Below are positions 7,691-15,365 of a DNA stretch of 34,997 nucleotides, piece by piece. Within the stretch, counting starts at the first letter, position 1, and each line of letters begins with the position of its first letter. The stretch lies in assembly GCA_023662875.1 (NCBI GenBank), contig JAMPIG010000036.1, positions 1 through 34,997 on the forward strand. The letters run 5' to 3'. Both the position numbers and the translations under genes were made by a program. Under the pieces are notes generated by a model. It was not told the DNA's origin and did not search any database. It saw nothing but the letters and a program-made list of their open reading frames with translations. Origin of the DNA: Roseburia sp. GTDB taxonomy: Bacteria > Bacillota > Clostridia > Lachnospirales > Lachnospiraceae.

Positions 7691-8287
7691 ATGGGATTAT
7701 TTGACAATCTGCTTGAGGCCGTAACGTCAAAGGAAGGAAAAGAAAGCCTTATGGACGGAGCGATTTCCATTCTGGAGAATGTTCATTCAGAAAAGAGAAT
7801 CCTGAAGAACAGTACGGCGGAATACAGGTTAAAAATCAAAAGAAAGAACAATAGTCTCCATTTCGTCGTGTGCGATGAATACGATCACGGAAGATTTCAT
7901 ATCAAGCAGGCGGTATTTCAGATCGGACAACCATGTATCGAATTATATGATGCAGATAGCAATAAAGTCGGAGCTGTGAAAAGAGAAAAGGAATGGCTTT
8001 CGTCTCATTTCAGTTATGCGGTATATGCGGGAGACAAGTATCTGACAAGCTTGGATTACAGGGCTTCTGCCAAAATGAGATACGATATTGGAATAAACGG
8101 ATGGACGTTGGAGAGCAGTCTTTTACAAAGTCATTATACGGTAACGGATCTAAAAGGGAATCAAATCATAAAAATAAACACGACGACAGAAGATAGAGAA
8201 CTCTATATCGTGGAGTATAACGGGAAAGAGAATGAGATAATCAGCGTCCTTATTTTTATGGCAGTTATGTTGATAAATAAGGAGTAA
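7691..8287 (+). CDS. Tubby C-terminal/LURP-one-like domain protein
   Basis: This 198-residue soluble protein starts MGLFDNLLEAVTSKEGKESL, a helical lead-in, and then a run of beta strands (YRLKIKRKNNSLHFVVCDE, IELYDADSNKVGAVKREK, YTVTDLKGNQIIKINTT) in the order expected of the LURP-one-related/YxjI superfamily, a tubby-like beta barrel of uncertain function, probably tied to membrane lipids. The repeated x-V-x-D-x-x-G-N pattern is typical. Start ATG 7691 is 20 bases after the previous stop. The DNA is markedly A-rich compared with neighbours, possibly a sign of transfer. Family call is by fold pattern only. Confidence 0.5.
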   Translation: MGLFDNLLEAVTSKEGKESLMDGAISILENVHSEKRILKNSTAEYRLKIKRKNNSLHFVVCDEYDHGRFHIKQAVFQIGQPCIELYDADSNKVGAVKREKEWLSSHFSYAVYAGDKYLTSLDYRASAKMRYDIGINGWTLESSLLQSHYTVTDLKGNQIIKINTTTEDRELYIVEYNGKENEIISVLIFMAVMLINKE

Positions 8288-8335
8288 AGCAAAGCAGGAT
8301 TAAAACAAAACAGGATAAAAAAGGAGAGGAACAAA

Positions 8336-9319
8336 ATGGAAGAAAAAGTATTGTCAACGAAGAAAAACGGAATGCTGGTTTTGGTGGCGTCGATTCTGGC
8401 TTTGGCCGGGGGAATGGCGGCGATAATCTGGGGAGCGGTGCTGCTGGAGAAGGGCGGCAGTGGAGCGGCTTTTGTGGTGATTGGGATGGCGGTTTGGGTA
8501 ATCGCTTGTCTGGCATGGCCGGGACTGAAGGTGTTGAAGCCCCAGGAGGCGCTGGTATTGACGCTGTTCGGCAATTATATCGGCACGATTCGGGAGCCGG
8601 GATTTTATTTTGTGAATCCGTTCTGTACCGCGGTGAACCCGGCGGCCAGAACCAAGCTGAACCAGAGCGGGGATGTGCAGGGGAAGAACCCGGCGGAGAC
8701 GGCGTCGAAAAAGATTTCCTTGAAAATCATGACGCTGAATAACGCCAGGCAGAAGATCAACGACTGTCTGGGGAATCCCATTGAGATTGGGATTGCGGTG
8801 ACCTGGAGGATTACGGATACGGCAAAGGCTGTATTCAACGTGGATAATTACAAGGAATTTCTTTCCCTGCAGTGCGACAGCGCCCTGCGGAATATCGTGA
8901 GGATTTATCCTTACGACGTAGCCCCCAACGTGGATACCACGGGAGACGGCAACGCGGACGAGGGAAGTCTTAGGGGCTCCAGCGAGACGGTGGCGGCCCG
9001 GATCAAGGAGGAAATCCAGGCCCGCGTAAACGAGGCGGGTATCGAGATTGTGGAGGCAAGGATTACTTATCTGGCGTACGCGCCGGAGATCGCTTCCGTG
9101 ATGCTGCAAAGGCAGCAGGCTTCCGCCGTTATCGACGCCCGGAAGATGATTGTGGACGGAGCGGTCGGCATGGTGGAGATGGCGCTGGCGCGTCTGAACG
9201 AAAACGGAGTGGTGCAGCTGGACGAGGAGCGGAAGGCGGCCATGGTGTCGAATCTGTTGGTGGTGCTGTGCGGCAATCGGGACGCCCAGCCGGTGGTAAA
9301 TTCGGGAAGCTTGTATTGA
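8336..9319 (+). CDS. SPFH/band 7 domain membrane protein
   Basis: The 327-residue protein has two hydrophobic segments (about residues 12-32 and 43-62) followed by an SPFH domain: [25 protein letters not shown], then [13 protein letters not shown] and later [34 protein letters not shown]. That order matches the slipin/YqiK-type clostridial SPFH proteins. These assemble in the membrane and are thought to organise protein complexes or microdomains. ATG 8336 follows AAGGAGAGG. The next small gene begins one base after this stop, so the two are coupled. A partner with an Arc-like fold is a conserved pairing as far as I recall. Confidence 0.85.
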   Translation: MEEKVLSTKKNGMLVLVASILALAGGMAAIIWGAVLLEKGGSGAAFVVIGMAVWVIACLAWPGLKVLKPQEALVLTLFGNYIGTIREPGFYFVNPFCTAVNPAARTKLNQSGDVQGKNPAETASKKISLKIMTLNNARQKINDCLGNPIEIGIAVTWRITDTAKAVFNVDNYKEFLSLQCDSALRNIVRIYPYDVAPNVDTTGDGNADEGSLRGSSETVAARIKEEIQARVNEAGIEIVEARITYLAYAPEIASVMLQRQQASAVIDARKMIVDGAVGMVEMALARLNENGVVQLDEERKAAMVSNLLVVLCGNRDAQPVVNSGSLY

Positions 9320-9320
9320 T

Positions 9321-9521
9321 ATGGCGGATAATAAGAAACAGGTGCCGCTGCGGCTTTCGCCAAAGCTCTATGACGCCATCGCGTCCTGGGCGGAGGACGA
9401 TTTCCGCTCGGTAAACGGACAAATTGAATATCTTCTGACGGAGTGCGTCCGGCAGCGGAAGAAAAACGGGAAGTATGTCTCCGACGAGCTGGATCGGCCG
9501 CCGGAGCTGGATCTTTCCTGA
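9321..9521 (+). CDS. Small Arc/ribbon-helix-helix-like protein
   Basis: The 66-residue protein reads [20 protein letters not shown] followed by [15 protein letters not shown], a beta strand plus two helices that match the Arc/MetJ ribbon-helix-helix pattern (polar strand QVPLRLS, helix A, then VNGQIEYLL as helix B). Such proteins bind DNA as dimers. It starts one base after the SPFH gene's TGA, with no separate strong ribosome binding site, so it is probably translated by coupling. It could regulate its own operon or act as an adaptor of the SPFH protein; neither is shown by sequence. Confidence 0.7.
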   Translation: MADNKKQVPLRLSPKLYDAIASWAEDDFRSVNGQIEYLLTECVRQRKKNGKYVSDELDRPPELDLS

Positions 9522-9533
9522 TCGGAAGGAGGA

Positions 9534-9557
9534 TTGTCCGCCAAAGCGGGCGGACAA
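9534..9557 (+). promoter_or_regulatory. Hairpin between ribosome binding site and start codon
   Basis: TTGTCCGCC (9534-9542) pairs perfectly with GGCGGACAA (9549-9557) around AAAGCG. It lies between the Shine-Dalgarno AAGGAGG (about 9526-9532) and the ATG at 9563. Linear spacing is about 30 bases, too long for normal initiation, but folding the hairpin would bring the two to about 6-7 bases, so translation probably needs the folded form. Confidence 0.6.
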
Positions 9558-9562
9558 ACACC

Positions 9563-9964
9563 ATGCTGAACAAAAGCTACAGAGGTTTTATCATTTGGAT
9601 GATTGCATTCATAGCGGGAATGCTCGGCCTTTCCCTGCTTCCGATCGAGGACGCGCATCTGACGGCGCGGATCTGTCATGTGGCCTGCGCGGCGGGAGTA
9701 GAGGCGCTGACGCTTGTGATTTATAAGACGGAAAAAATTTTCTGGTATAACGGCGTGAGCTATCAGGAGGCTGTGGAGGCGGGTTCGGACAGGAGAAGGG
9801 CGTATGCGCTGAAATATGTAAAACGGTTCGGCATTCTGACCGTCGGAATCCTTGTGTTTTCTTTTATTGCGCAGCTGCTGCGGCTGAACATCGCGTTCGA
9901 CACCGCGGCGATGGTGATTGGACTCGTGGTCTGCGCCCTCAGCACGGTGAAGCTGAAGCCGTAG
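9563..9964 (+). CDS. Small integral membrane protein, unknown function
   Basis: I do not recognise the family. The 133-residue protein has four hydrophobic segments: about residues 9-27, 38-55 (weak, Cys/Ala-rich), 90-108 and 113-128. A soluble loop reading YNGVSYQEAVEAGSDRRRAYALKYVKRFG lies in the middle. The start is the ATG at 9563; the frame is open further upstream but has no better start than an ATT at 9533 that sits in the ribosome binding site. A stable hairpin separates the ribosome binding site from this ATG. It follows the SPFH/Arc-like pair by 41 bases and may be in the same transcript. Confidence 0.6.
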   Translation: MLNKSYRGFIIWMIAFIAGMLGLSLLPIEDAHLTARICHVACAAGVEALTLVIYKTEKIFWYNGVSYQEAVEAGSDRRRAYALKYVKRFGILTVGILVFSFIAQLLRLNIAFDTAAMVIGLVVCALSTVKLKP

Positions 9965-10004
9965 CGGTAAAATCCGGCAAGACGGTATATTTTTCGGAAA
10001 AACA

Positions 10005-10027
10005 GACAGACTGATAACAGGTCTGTC
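10005..10027. repeat. Short hairpin upstream of the DUF1540 gene
   Basis: GACAGAC (10005-10011) and GTCTGTC (10021-10027) form a perfect 7-bp stem around a 9-base loop in the 114-base gap before the DUF1540 gene. No T-run follows. It could be an operator or part of the leader. Confidence 0.35.
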
Positions 10028-10078
10028 GGACGCTGCCCGGGCAGACTGTTCGCAGCGGCAGCGGAATGGAGGAAAAAT

Positions 10079-10399
10079 ATGGCGGATTTAAGATGTGCGG
10101 TTGAAAACTGTACCTACAACGCGGACTGTCTGTGCAGCAAGGGCGACATCATGGTGGGAGGGAAACATGCCTGCGACTGTGAGGGAACCTGCTGCGACAG
10201 CTTTGCGCAGAGGCGGGAGGGAATGGATTCTTTCCAGAATTCCACCTGTCATCCCAGCAAGACCATCAGCATTGACTGTGAGGCTGTGAAGTGCATTTAC
10301 AATTCCAATTACAAGTGTCATGCGGATCATGTGGAGATCAGGGGCTGCGGTGCCTGCGACTGTAAGGAGACGGCCTGCGCCACCTTTACGGAGAAGTAG
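10079..10399 (+). CDS. DUF1540 protein, two Cys-rich repeats
   Basis: The 106-residue protein carries two copies of the DUF1540 motif: LRCAVENCTYNADCLCSKGD...ACDCEGTCCDSF (residues 4-42) and IDCEAVKCIYNSNYKCHADH...CDCKETACATF (66-103). Each has the regular C-x4-C-x-(Y)-N-x3-C-x-A-x-x-I spacing followed by a CDC...C cluster, so it is likely to bind metal. The family is widespread in clostridia, often as one or two copies; its role is unknown. ATG 10079 follows GGAGGAAAAAT. A hairpin terminator ends the transcript downstream after a tandem-repeat spacer. Confidence 0.9.
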   Translation: MADLRCAVENCTYNADCLCSKGDIMVGGKHACDCEGTCCDSFAQRREGMDSFQNSTCHPSKTISIDCEAVKCIYNSNYKCHADHVEIRGCGACDCKETACATFTEK

Positions 10400-10409
10400 A
10401 GAGAGAAAA

Positions 10410-10490
10410 GATCTGAGAAAAGGATTTGAGAAAAAGGATCTGAGAAAAAAGATTTGAGAAAAAAGATTTGAGAAAGGATCTGAGAAAAGA
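10410..10490 (+). repeat. Purine-rich tandem array GAT(C/T)TGAGAAAA
   Basis: Six units of about 13-15 bases follow the DUF1540 stop, each GATCTGAGAAA or GATTTGAGAAA plus a variable A/G tail. GATCT and GATTT types largely alternate. The array runs into the terminator hairpin at 10495. Confidence 0.75.
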
Positions 10491-10494
10491 AAAC

Positions 10495-10540
10495 CAGTGG
10501 GAAGAAAACGGAGAGACAGCCTTCTTCCCACTGATTTTTC
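10495..10540. terminator. Bidirectional rho-independent terminator
   Basis: CAGTGGGAAGAA (10495-10506) pairs perfectly with TTCTTCCCACTG (10522-10533), followed by ATTTTT on the plus strand. On the minus strand the stem is followed by GTTTTCTTTTC. It lies between the convergent DUF1540 gene and the minus-strand membrane gene and fits both. Confidence 0.85.
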
Positions 10541-10595
10541 ACCGCATTTATCGCGTGCCAGGCTCAGGATAGCATTTCGAAATCCGTCTGCCGCG

Positions 10596-11117
10596 CTATG
10601 CCCTGTTCTTTTTCTCCAGCTCTGCGCCGTAACGGGCGATTACGGAGAGGAAAAGCAAACAGAGACCAAGCGTAACGCCGCCTGCATTGTCATAACGATG
10701 CCATTCCTCAGCCAGATAAAGCGCGTTAGAAATCCCTTCCGTCAGCAACGATGCTGCGAGGGAGAGCACGATGGTTATAATCCCGAGCTGTTTCAGTCTG
10801 TCTGCTCCGGCGTGGGTGAAAGGAGTTCCCTCCTTTAATTCCGCCGCAAAGTAACGATAAGCAAGTGCTGTGGGGATGCCTTCAAACAGCAGGGAGACAG
10901 CCGAAGCGGCAAGGGTGCCTACGATCTGTCCTTTGCTTAACCCATCCGGAACGAACACGAAGTGAAGGAACTGGTTTCCCGCATTTAACACGTTGGAGGC
11001 CACGAGCAGGGCGGCGATTGACGATAAGGCGACTCCCACAATAAGGATGATCAGAATCACCTTCGAGAGGATCTTCAGCACCTTCATGACTTTTTGAATT
11101 TTTTCCAAATGACTCAT
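10596..11117 (-). CDS. DUF2975-like membrane protein
   Basis: The 173-residue protein has four hydrophobic segments in the DUF2975 order. Helix 1 is LSKVILIILIVGVALSSIAALLV. A soluble stretch (YFAAELKEGTPFTHAGADRLKQLGII) matches the family's block of a helix, then PF, then a second amphipathic helix before helix 3. Function of the family is unknown. Its ATG overlaps the stop of the CPBP gene by 4 bases (11114-11117), so it is the third gene of a coupled operon with the XRE regulator and CPBP protease. A weaker alternative is a generic small membrane protein. Confidence 0.6.
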   Translation of the reverse strand: MSHLEKIQKVMKVLKILSKVILIILIVGVALSSIAALLVASNVLNAGNQFLHFVFVPDGLSKGQIVGTLAASAVSLLFEGIPTALAYRYFAAELKEGTPFTHAGADRLKQLGIITIVLSLAASLLTEGISNALYLAEEWHRYDNAGGVTLGLCLLFLSVIARYGAELEKKNRA

Positions 11118-11971
11118 TCTTTTATTTTCCTTTCTTCTTTGTAATCCAGTAGATTTCCGATATGGTCTTTCTCAAAAAACATTTCCCGGTTTGTCAATAC
11201 GACGACCGCCGCCGCAAAAAACACAACGATAGTCTCCACGCATTTTGTCTGCGGGGTCATGGCGATTTTTTCCTGCATCGTATTCACGAACAGATGGAAC
11301 AGGATGCAGGCGAGCATACTGCGGTTGTTTTTTACATACACCCAGGTGGTCAGAAATCCCAGCGGGCTGACGCTGACCAGAAAATTCAGCACATATCCGA
11401 TACCGAGCTCTCTCAATCCATAGTGGTAGGTGCCCTCAATCCAGAAAAGCGGCAGGTGCCATAGCGCCCAAACGAAGCCAAAAATGACGGATTCCGTAAA
11501 CCAGGAAAAGTAAGACGCCACAGAGTCCTCGCCATATCCCCGCCAGCCGATTTCCTCGATCACCGCCGCCAGCAGAATCGTCAACAGGGCAGAAACGCCG
11601 CCGATGGAAAAGGAAAAGTCTTCCGTAAAGGCCAACTGCTCCAGGGACTGCCCTGCCAGGAGGGAGAGCAGGATGGAAAGCAGGACAATGGCCACAAATC
11701 CGACCACCGCCGCCAGAATACTGAGAGGCCGGATCCGGTAAAAGCCGACAATCTTTCTTTTTAAATCGGCTTTTAGTGCCCTGCTCCCGGAGGTCAGCAC
11801 CGTGATAACCGCTATAACGGCGGGAGCGGCTAAACCAAGCAGCATAAACAGAGAGGAGATACCGTTATCGTCTGGCGACTTACTTAATTTTGCCGCCAGA
11901 ATCCAAAATGTCCATGTAACCGCAAAGCATGTGACATAAAAGCGTAAGGGGCGGTATTTATATCGTTCCAT
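11114..11971 (-). CDS. CPBP intramembrane metalloprotease
   Basis: This 285-residue membrane protein carries all CPBP (Abi) motifs: EEIGWRG at about residues 139-145, WHLPLFW at 171-177 and HLFVNT at 226-231, with the Glu pair and two His expected to bind the metal. Such proteins are relatives of Rce1 CAAX proteases and often act in bacteriocin self-immunity or membrane-protein cleavage. The start is the ATG at 11971, preceded on the minus strand by AAAGGGG; a longer frame from 12007 overlaps the upstream gene and has no ribosome binding site. It overlaps the end of the regulator gene by 14 bases. Substrate unknown. Confidence 0.9.
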   Translation of the reverse strand: MERYKYRPLRFYVTCFAVTWTFWILAAKLSKSPDDNGISSLFMLLGLAAPAVIAVITVLTSGSRALKADLKRKIVGFYRIRPLSILAAVVGFVAIVLLSILLSLLAGQSLEQLAFTEDFSFSIGGVSALLTILLAAVIEEIGWRGYGEDSVASYFSWFTESVIFGFVWALWHLPLFWIEGTYHYGLRELGIGYVLNFLVSVSPLGFLTTWVYVKNNRSMLACILFHLFVNTMQEKIAMTPQTKCVETIVVFFAAAVVVLTNREMFFEKDHIGNLLDYKEERKIKE

Positions 11972-12857
11972 ATTGCCCCTTTCTGAAAGAGCAGATGACA
12001 AGCTCACTCTTCATGCCGTTCAGCTCGATGATATTCTCCGCGCCGGGCGTGTCGAACGGCTCCGACGGCTGTCCGTCTTTCTCATAAGAGACGCTTGTTT
12101 CGATGCCTTTCGTAACGGCGGTAAAGACGGTATCCTCCGGGATCCGGATTTTTGAGGTCGCCGAAACCTGGTTGATTGTCACCTCGCCCTTTAAGGAATG
12201 GCAGATTACTTCCAGATCAAGGTTACAGTTTATTTCTACCGTCCCGGAAACATCCTCCAGAACGATGTTCGGCGTCTTTACGTCAAGCTCCAGGCTGTCG
12301 CATTCCAGGGAACGAATCTCTACGGTTTCCGCATGGACTGCACATTCGATTTTCCCGATGTACGGCGTTGGAATCTGGACGAAGATACTGACCGATTCCT
12401 TTGCCGTCGCTTCGGATACGCCGTTCCTGCGGTTTACCTCCACGTCGATCCGTCTTCGGATGTCGTCGATTTTGACCTTGAAATCGTTCCGGAGAGTGGA
12501 GAGGGTATTGGATACCAGGCGGACGCGGAGCTTTTCGCCCTCGTAGCCCGAGAGCAGGAATTGCTTTGCCCCTCCGAACTTCATATCGTAGTGCTTCGGC
12601 TCGTCAATATCGTACTCTGTGATGCTCTCAAAAAGATACTCGGCTGCTTTTTTTACCCTCCTTTCGTTCGAGAGCAGCTCGTCGATGGAAATCTCGAAGA
12701 GAGCGGAGATAGCCATGATGTTTTCAATGTCGGGGATGCCCGCGTCGGTTTCCCATTTCGTGACCGCCTGCCTGGATACGCCCAGCTTCTCCGCCAGCTG
12801 CTCCTGCGACATACCTGCCTGTTTGCGGAGAAATTTCAGTTTTTCTGCAAATGCCAT
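11958..12857 (-). CDS. XRE-family regulator with C-terminal DUF4097 beta-helix domain
   Basis: The 299-residue protein has an N-terminal HTH_XRE domain (residues 6-60; MSQEQLAEKLGVSRQAVTKWE) and a linker. A beta-rich domain follows (about 110-290) in which short strands repeat (VEIRSLECDSLELDVKTPNI...VEINCNLDLEVICHSLKGEVTI), typical of DUF4097. The start ATG 12857 follows AAGGAGGT on the minus strand; the frame is open upstream but lacks another site. It is first in an operon with the CPBP protease and a DUF2975-like protein. The DNA-binding half probably regulates this operon; what the C-terminal half senses is not known. Confidence 0.9.
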   Translation of the reverse strand: MAFAEKLKFLRKQAGMSQEQLAEKLGVSRQAVTKWETDAGIPDIENIMAISALFEISIDELLSNERRVKKAAEYLFESITEYDIDEPKHYDMKFGGAKQFLLSGYEGEKLRVRLVSNTLSTLRNDFKVKIDDIRRRIDVEVNRRNGVSEATAKESVSIFVQIPTPYIGKIECAVHAETVEIRSLECDSLELDVKTPNIVLEDVSGTVEINCNLDLEVICHSLKGEVTINQVSATSKIRIPEDTVFTAVTKGIETSVSYEKDGQPSEPFDTPGAENIIELNGMKSELVICSFRKGQYGTI

Positions 12858-12886
12858 GTCTGTGACCTCCTTGTTCTGATAGGTCA

Positions 12887-12915
12887 AGTATAGGAAAGTG
12901 TATTTTGCATTACAA
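12887..12915 (-). promoter_or_regulatory. Promoter of the XRE-CPBP operon
   Basis: On the minus strand TTGTAA (12915-12910), a 17-base spacer and TATACT (12892-12887) lie about 30 bases before the regulator's start. Words of the type TGCAA recur upstream (TGCAAAAT, TGCAACCC, CGCAAAAG), which may be binding sites. Confidence 0.65.
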
Positions 12916-12989
12916 GCAAGTTGGGGTTGCATTTTGGGCTTTTGCGCTACTTTGCGTGGCATTTCCTGTCAGAAAACGATTCGGGTTCC

Positions 12990-13322
12990 TTAAAACAAAG
13001 AAAAACCCTGACGGAGAATGGCGTTCCAGTTGCTTTTTTGAAACAGGAAGCGAACAACGATAACCAGCTGCTCTTCCTCAGAAATGGTATAAAAGGCAAG
13101 ATAGCCGTTTACAATGACAAAACGAATTCCCCAGGAAGCGAGAACAGGGTCGTCTGCCAACTGAAATTTTTGGGGAAAATCAGAAAGAGAATGGATTTGT
13201 CTTTCCGCTTCCTGAAGCAGGTCGTCGGCAGCCTTCGGATTTTTCAGTACGAATTCAATGTGGTCTGCGGCATGAATCAAATCCTTCTCGGCGGCTGATG
13301 TGATATGAATCCTGTAGCTCAT
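12990..13322 (-). CDS. RelE/ParE-family toxin
   Basis: The 110-residue protein reads SYRIHITSAAEKDLIHAADH...KNPKAADDLLQEAERQIHSL followed by YLAFYTISEEEQLVIVVRFLF, the strand-helix-helix-strands order of the RelE/ParE toxin superfamily. Family members cleave ribosome-bound mRNA or poison gyrase, depending on branch; the branch is not resolved here. Start ATG at 13322 overlaps the antitoxin stop by 4 bases (ATGA). The pair is on the same strand as the preceding regulator operon but has its own promoter. Confidence 0.9.
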   Translation of the reverse strand: MSYRIHITSAAEKDLIHAADHIEFVLKNPKAADDLLQEAERQIHSLSDFPQKFQLADDPVLASWGIRFVIVNGYLAFYTISEEEQLVIVVRFLFQKSNWNAILRQGFSLF

Positions 13323-13582
13323 CGTCTGCGCTTCTCCCGGATGGAGGACATTGCTTCCGAGAACGGACGGGTATTGCCCTCTGCGATATCGTCGAGTCCT
13401 TCTTTTATCAGACCATATAACTCGAAGCGGCCGGTCATTTCTTCGTAGGCTTCAATACTCATAACGGCGAGGTCGCCTTTACCGTTCCTGGTAATAAAAA
13501 CCGGCTCGGGATAAGTATGACAGAAGGTAGAAATTTCATTGTAATTGTTCCTTAGTTCTGCGCTTGATTTGATTGTCGGCAT
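13319..13582 (-). CDS. Phd/YefM-family antitoxin
   Basis: The 87-residue protein starts MPTIKSSAELRNNYNEISTF, the conserved N-terminus of Phd/YefM antitoxins that forms the DNA-binding dimer. The middle reads PVFITRNGKGDLAVMSIEAYEEM, also typical. The C-terminal tail binds and blocks the toxin. Start ATG 13582 follows AAGGAGGAA; an upstream in-frame ATG at 13618 would include the ribosome binding site and the promoter and is rejected. Antitoxin comes first and toxin second, as in yefM-yoeB. The pair probably represses itself at the operator near 13615. Confidence 0.9.
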   Translation of the reverse strand: MPTIKSSAELRNNYNEISTFCHTYPEPVFITRNGKGDLAVMSIEAYEEMTGRFELYGLIKEGLDDIAEGNTRPFSEAMSSIREKRRR

Positions 13583-13607
13583 AGAAGTTCCTCCTTGTGA
13601 TAAAGAA

Positions 13608-13636
13608 ATTGTACACAAATTTTGTTATATAGTCAA
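13608..13636 (-). promoter_or_regulatory. Promoter and candidate operator of the toxin-antitoxin pair
   Basis: On the minus strand TTGACT (13636-13631), a 17-base spacer and TACAAT (13613-13608) form a strong promoter 26 bases before the antitoxin start. In the spacer ACAAA (13615-13619) and TTTGT (13621-13625) form a palindrome, a likely site for autoregulation by the antitoxin. Confidence 0.75.
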
Positions 13637-13711
13637 TGATAAGTTGCTAATAGTATAGGTCAGCTTGACGTTATTATCCGCGACAATAGAATTTTCATGA
13701 AGCTGCGGCTA

Positions 13712-13740
13712 TTGACAGTCATTTAGAGCAGAATTATAAT
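13712..13740 (+). promoter_or_regulatory. Perfect consensus sigma-A promoter of the binding-protein gene
   Basis: TTGACA (13712-13717), a 17-base spacer and TATAAT (13735-13740) match the housekeeping consensus exactly, about 85 bases before the gene. A second possible promoter lies just upstream: TTGACG (13665-13670), 16 bases, TAGAAT (13687-13692). CAATAG (13684-13689) and CTATTG (13709-13714) form an inverted pair that overlaps the -35 of the strong promoter and could be an operator. Confidence 0.8.
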
Positions 13741-13825
13741 GAAAACAATGACAGAGAGCCAATGACAGAGAAAAGGCGTCAAAGAAACAGCGTCAAAGAT
13801 ACGGTAACAGAGAGGAGGAGACAGG

Positions 13826-15301
13826 ATGGGGAAAAGAAGGCAGCGGTTTCAGGGCAGCCGGATCCTGAGGACGGTTCTCCTTTTTCTGTGCCCGCTTATT
13901 TTAGCCGGGTGCGGAGGAGAGTCGGATCCGAAGCCGTCGGAGGAGATGACGGAGGCGTCGGGAGGCGTCGATTCTTCAGAGGGAACGGCAGGAGCGCAGG
14001 AAAGCGCCGGTTCCGCAGAGGAGCAGGGAAGCGCCGGTTCCTCAGAGGGGACGCAGGAAGCGTCGGAGGACGCATCGCAGAGCGGGCAGAAGGAATCGTC
14101 GGGAAAATTTACCTTTGACGGAAGCAAAGTCTACGGGCAGTACGTTCCGCCGGAGGAAGGAGAAAAGATCGTCCTTACGCTGCAGGATTCCGTCTCCAGC
14201 TCCTGGCTGGAGAATGCGGTGGCGGCCTTTAACAGAAAGAACGACACTTATTTTATCCAGCTTCTGCAGAGCGGGTTTGGAGCAGAGCTGGCGGACTGCA
14301 GGCAAAAGATGTCGGTGGAAATCGTCGCGGGGCGGGGGCCTGATCTTTTTACCGGAGATGTATTTGCGATCAATGAGACTATGATTCAGAAGGGCTATAT
14401 CGAAAACCTGGCACCGAAGTTGGAGGAGTGGGGGATCACGGACGAGGAATACTTTCCCTCGATCCGCGCCTTTACCGTGGGGGACGGGGTTTACGCGTTG
14501 TGTCCCTATGCGAGGGCGGAGAGCTATTGGATTTCGGAGGAGCTGCTGGGCGGCAGGGAACAGCCTGACATAGAGACCCTGGTCAATAAGCTCTACGAAT
14601 ATCCGGATCAGACGGCCGTCTGGCGGCAATACGGCTCGGCCACGCGGATGCTGGAGTATCTGCTGATGGGCTCGGAGGATCTGTGGGGCATGATCGACTG
14701 GGAGAAGGGAACCTGCGATTTTACCGGAGATCTGTTCCGGAAGATGCTGGAGGTAGCCCTGCGCTATCAGGATCCGGAGGGAATAAATGAAAATGCGCTT
14801 TCCGACTGGTATTATCCCAACCTTTACGAGCTGGAGGAGATGGAAAAAGAGGGGAAGGTCATCGTGCATTTCCTGTTTGACGACGGGGGTTATCCTTATT
14901 ATCGAAGGCTGTACAGCTTGATGATCAATGCAAACTCCGAGTATAAGGATGTGGCGTTCGAGTTTCTGGAGTATCTTTTAGGGCCGACGGGGCAGAATAT
15001 GGTGGCGGCCGGTGCGCCCGGGGTTGCCGCGAACAAGGAAATGTTCGAGAGCTACGAGGAATGGCAGATCAAGATGCAGGAAGACGGAAGGATGCAGACG
15101 AATTTTCCGATGACGGAGACGAAGGTGGAGGTCATCCGTGATTATTCGGAGAGAGGCCGTTACACGCCTACGCGGACGCTCCCGATTCTGAGCATAATCT
15201 ACGAAGAGGCGGACGGTTATTTTACCGACGGCAAGCCTCTGGAGATGGTAATCGGCATCATACAGAACAGAGTGCAGGTTTATCTGGACGAGATGATGTG
15301 A
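13826..15301 (+). CDS. Extracellular solute-binding lipoprotein (ABC sugar importer type)
   Basis: The 491-residue protein has a basic N-terminus, a hydrophobic core and the lipobox LAGC with Cys29, so it is exported and anchored by lipid. A low-complexity Ser/Glu/Gly linker follows (about residues 30-95), then a family 1 solute-binding domain (IVLTLQDSVSSSWLENAVAAFN...AGRGPDLFTGD). It ends with ILSIIYEEADGYFTDGKPLEMVIGIIQNRV, a typical C-terminus for clostridial sugar-binding proteins. Start ATG 13826 follows GAGGAGG. No permease or ATPase genes are nearby, so it must share a transporter coded elsewhere or act alone. Ligand unknown. Confidence 0.85.
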   Translation: MGKRRQRFQGSRILRTVLLFLCPLILAGCGGESDPKPSEEMTEASGGVDSSEGTAGAQESAGSAEEQGSAGSSEGTQEASEDASQSGQKESSGKFTFDGSKVYGQYVPPEEGEKIVLTLQDSVSSSWLENAVAAFNRKNDTYFIQLLQSGFGAELADCRQKMSVEIVAGRGPDLFTGDVFAINETMIQKGYIENLAPKLEEWGITDEEYFPSIRAFTVGDGVYALCPYARAESYWISEELLGGREQPDIETLVNKLYEYPDQTAVWRQYGSATRMLEYLLMGSEDLWGMIDWEKGTCDFTGDLFRKMLEVALRYQDPEGINENALSDWYYPNLYELEEMEKEGKVIVHFLFDDGGYPYYRRLYSLMINANSEYKDVAFEFLEYLLGPTGQNMVAAGAPGVAANKEMFESYEEWQIKMQEDGRMQTNFPMTETKVEVIRDYSERGRYTPTRTLPILSIIYEEADGYFTDGKPLEMVIGIIQNRVQVYLDEMM

Positions 15302-15330
15302 GGCGGCTGACGAAAAATGCAAAAAAACGA

Positions 15331-15359
15331 TTGACAAAGGCGGGAGTGTGTGATATTCT
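15331..15359 (+). promoter_or_regulatory. Promoter of the infC operon
   Basis: TTGACA (15331-15336), a 17-base spacer and TATTCT (15354-15359) lie about 185 bases before infC, leaving a long untranslated leader. Confidence 0.8.
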
Positions 15360-15365
15360 GTTTGA

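Noticed and set aside
10410-10490. Possible CRISPR-like array
   Set aside because: Units are contiguous 13-15 base repeats with no spacers and no cas genes nearby.
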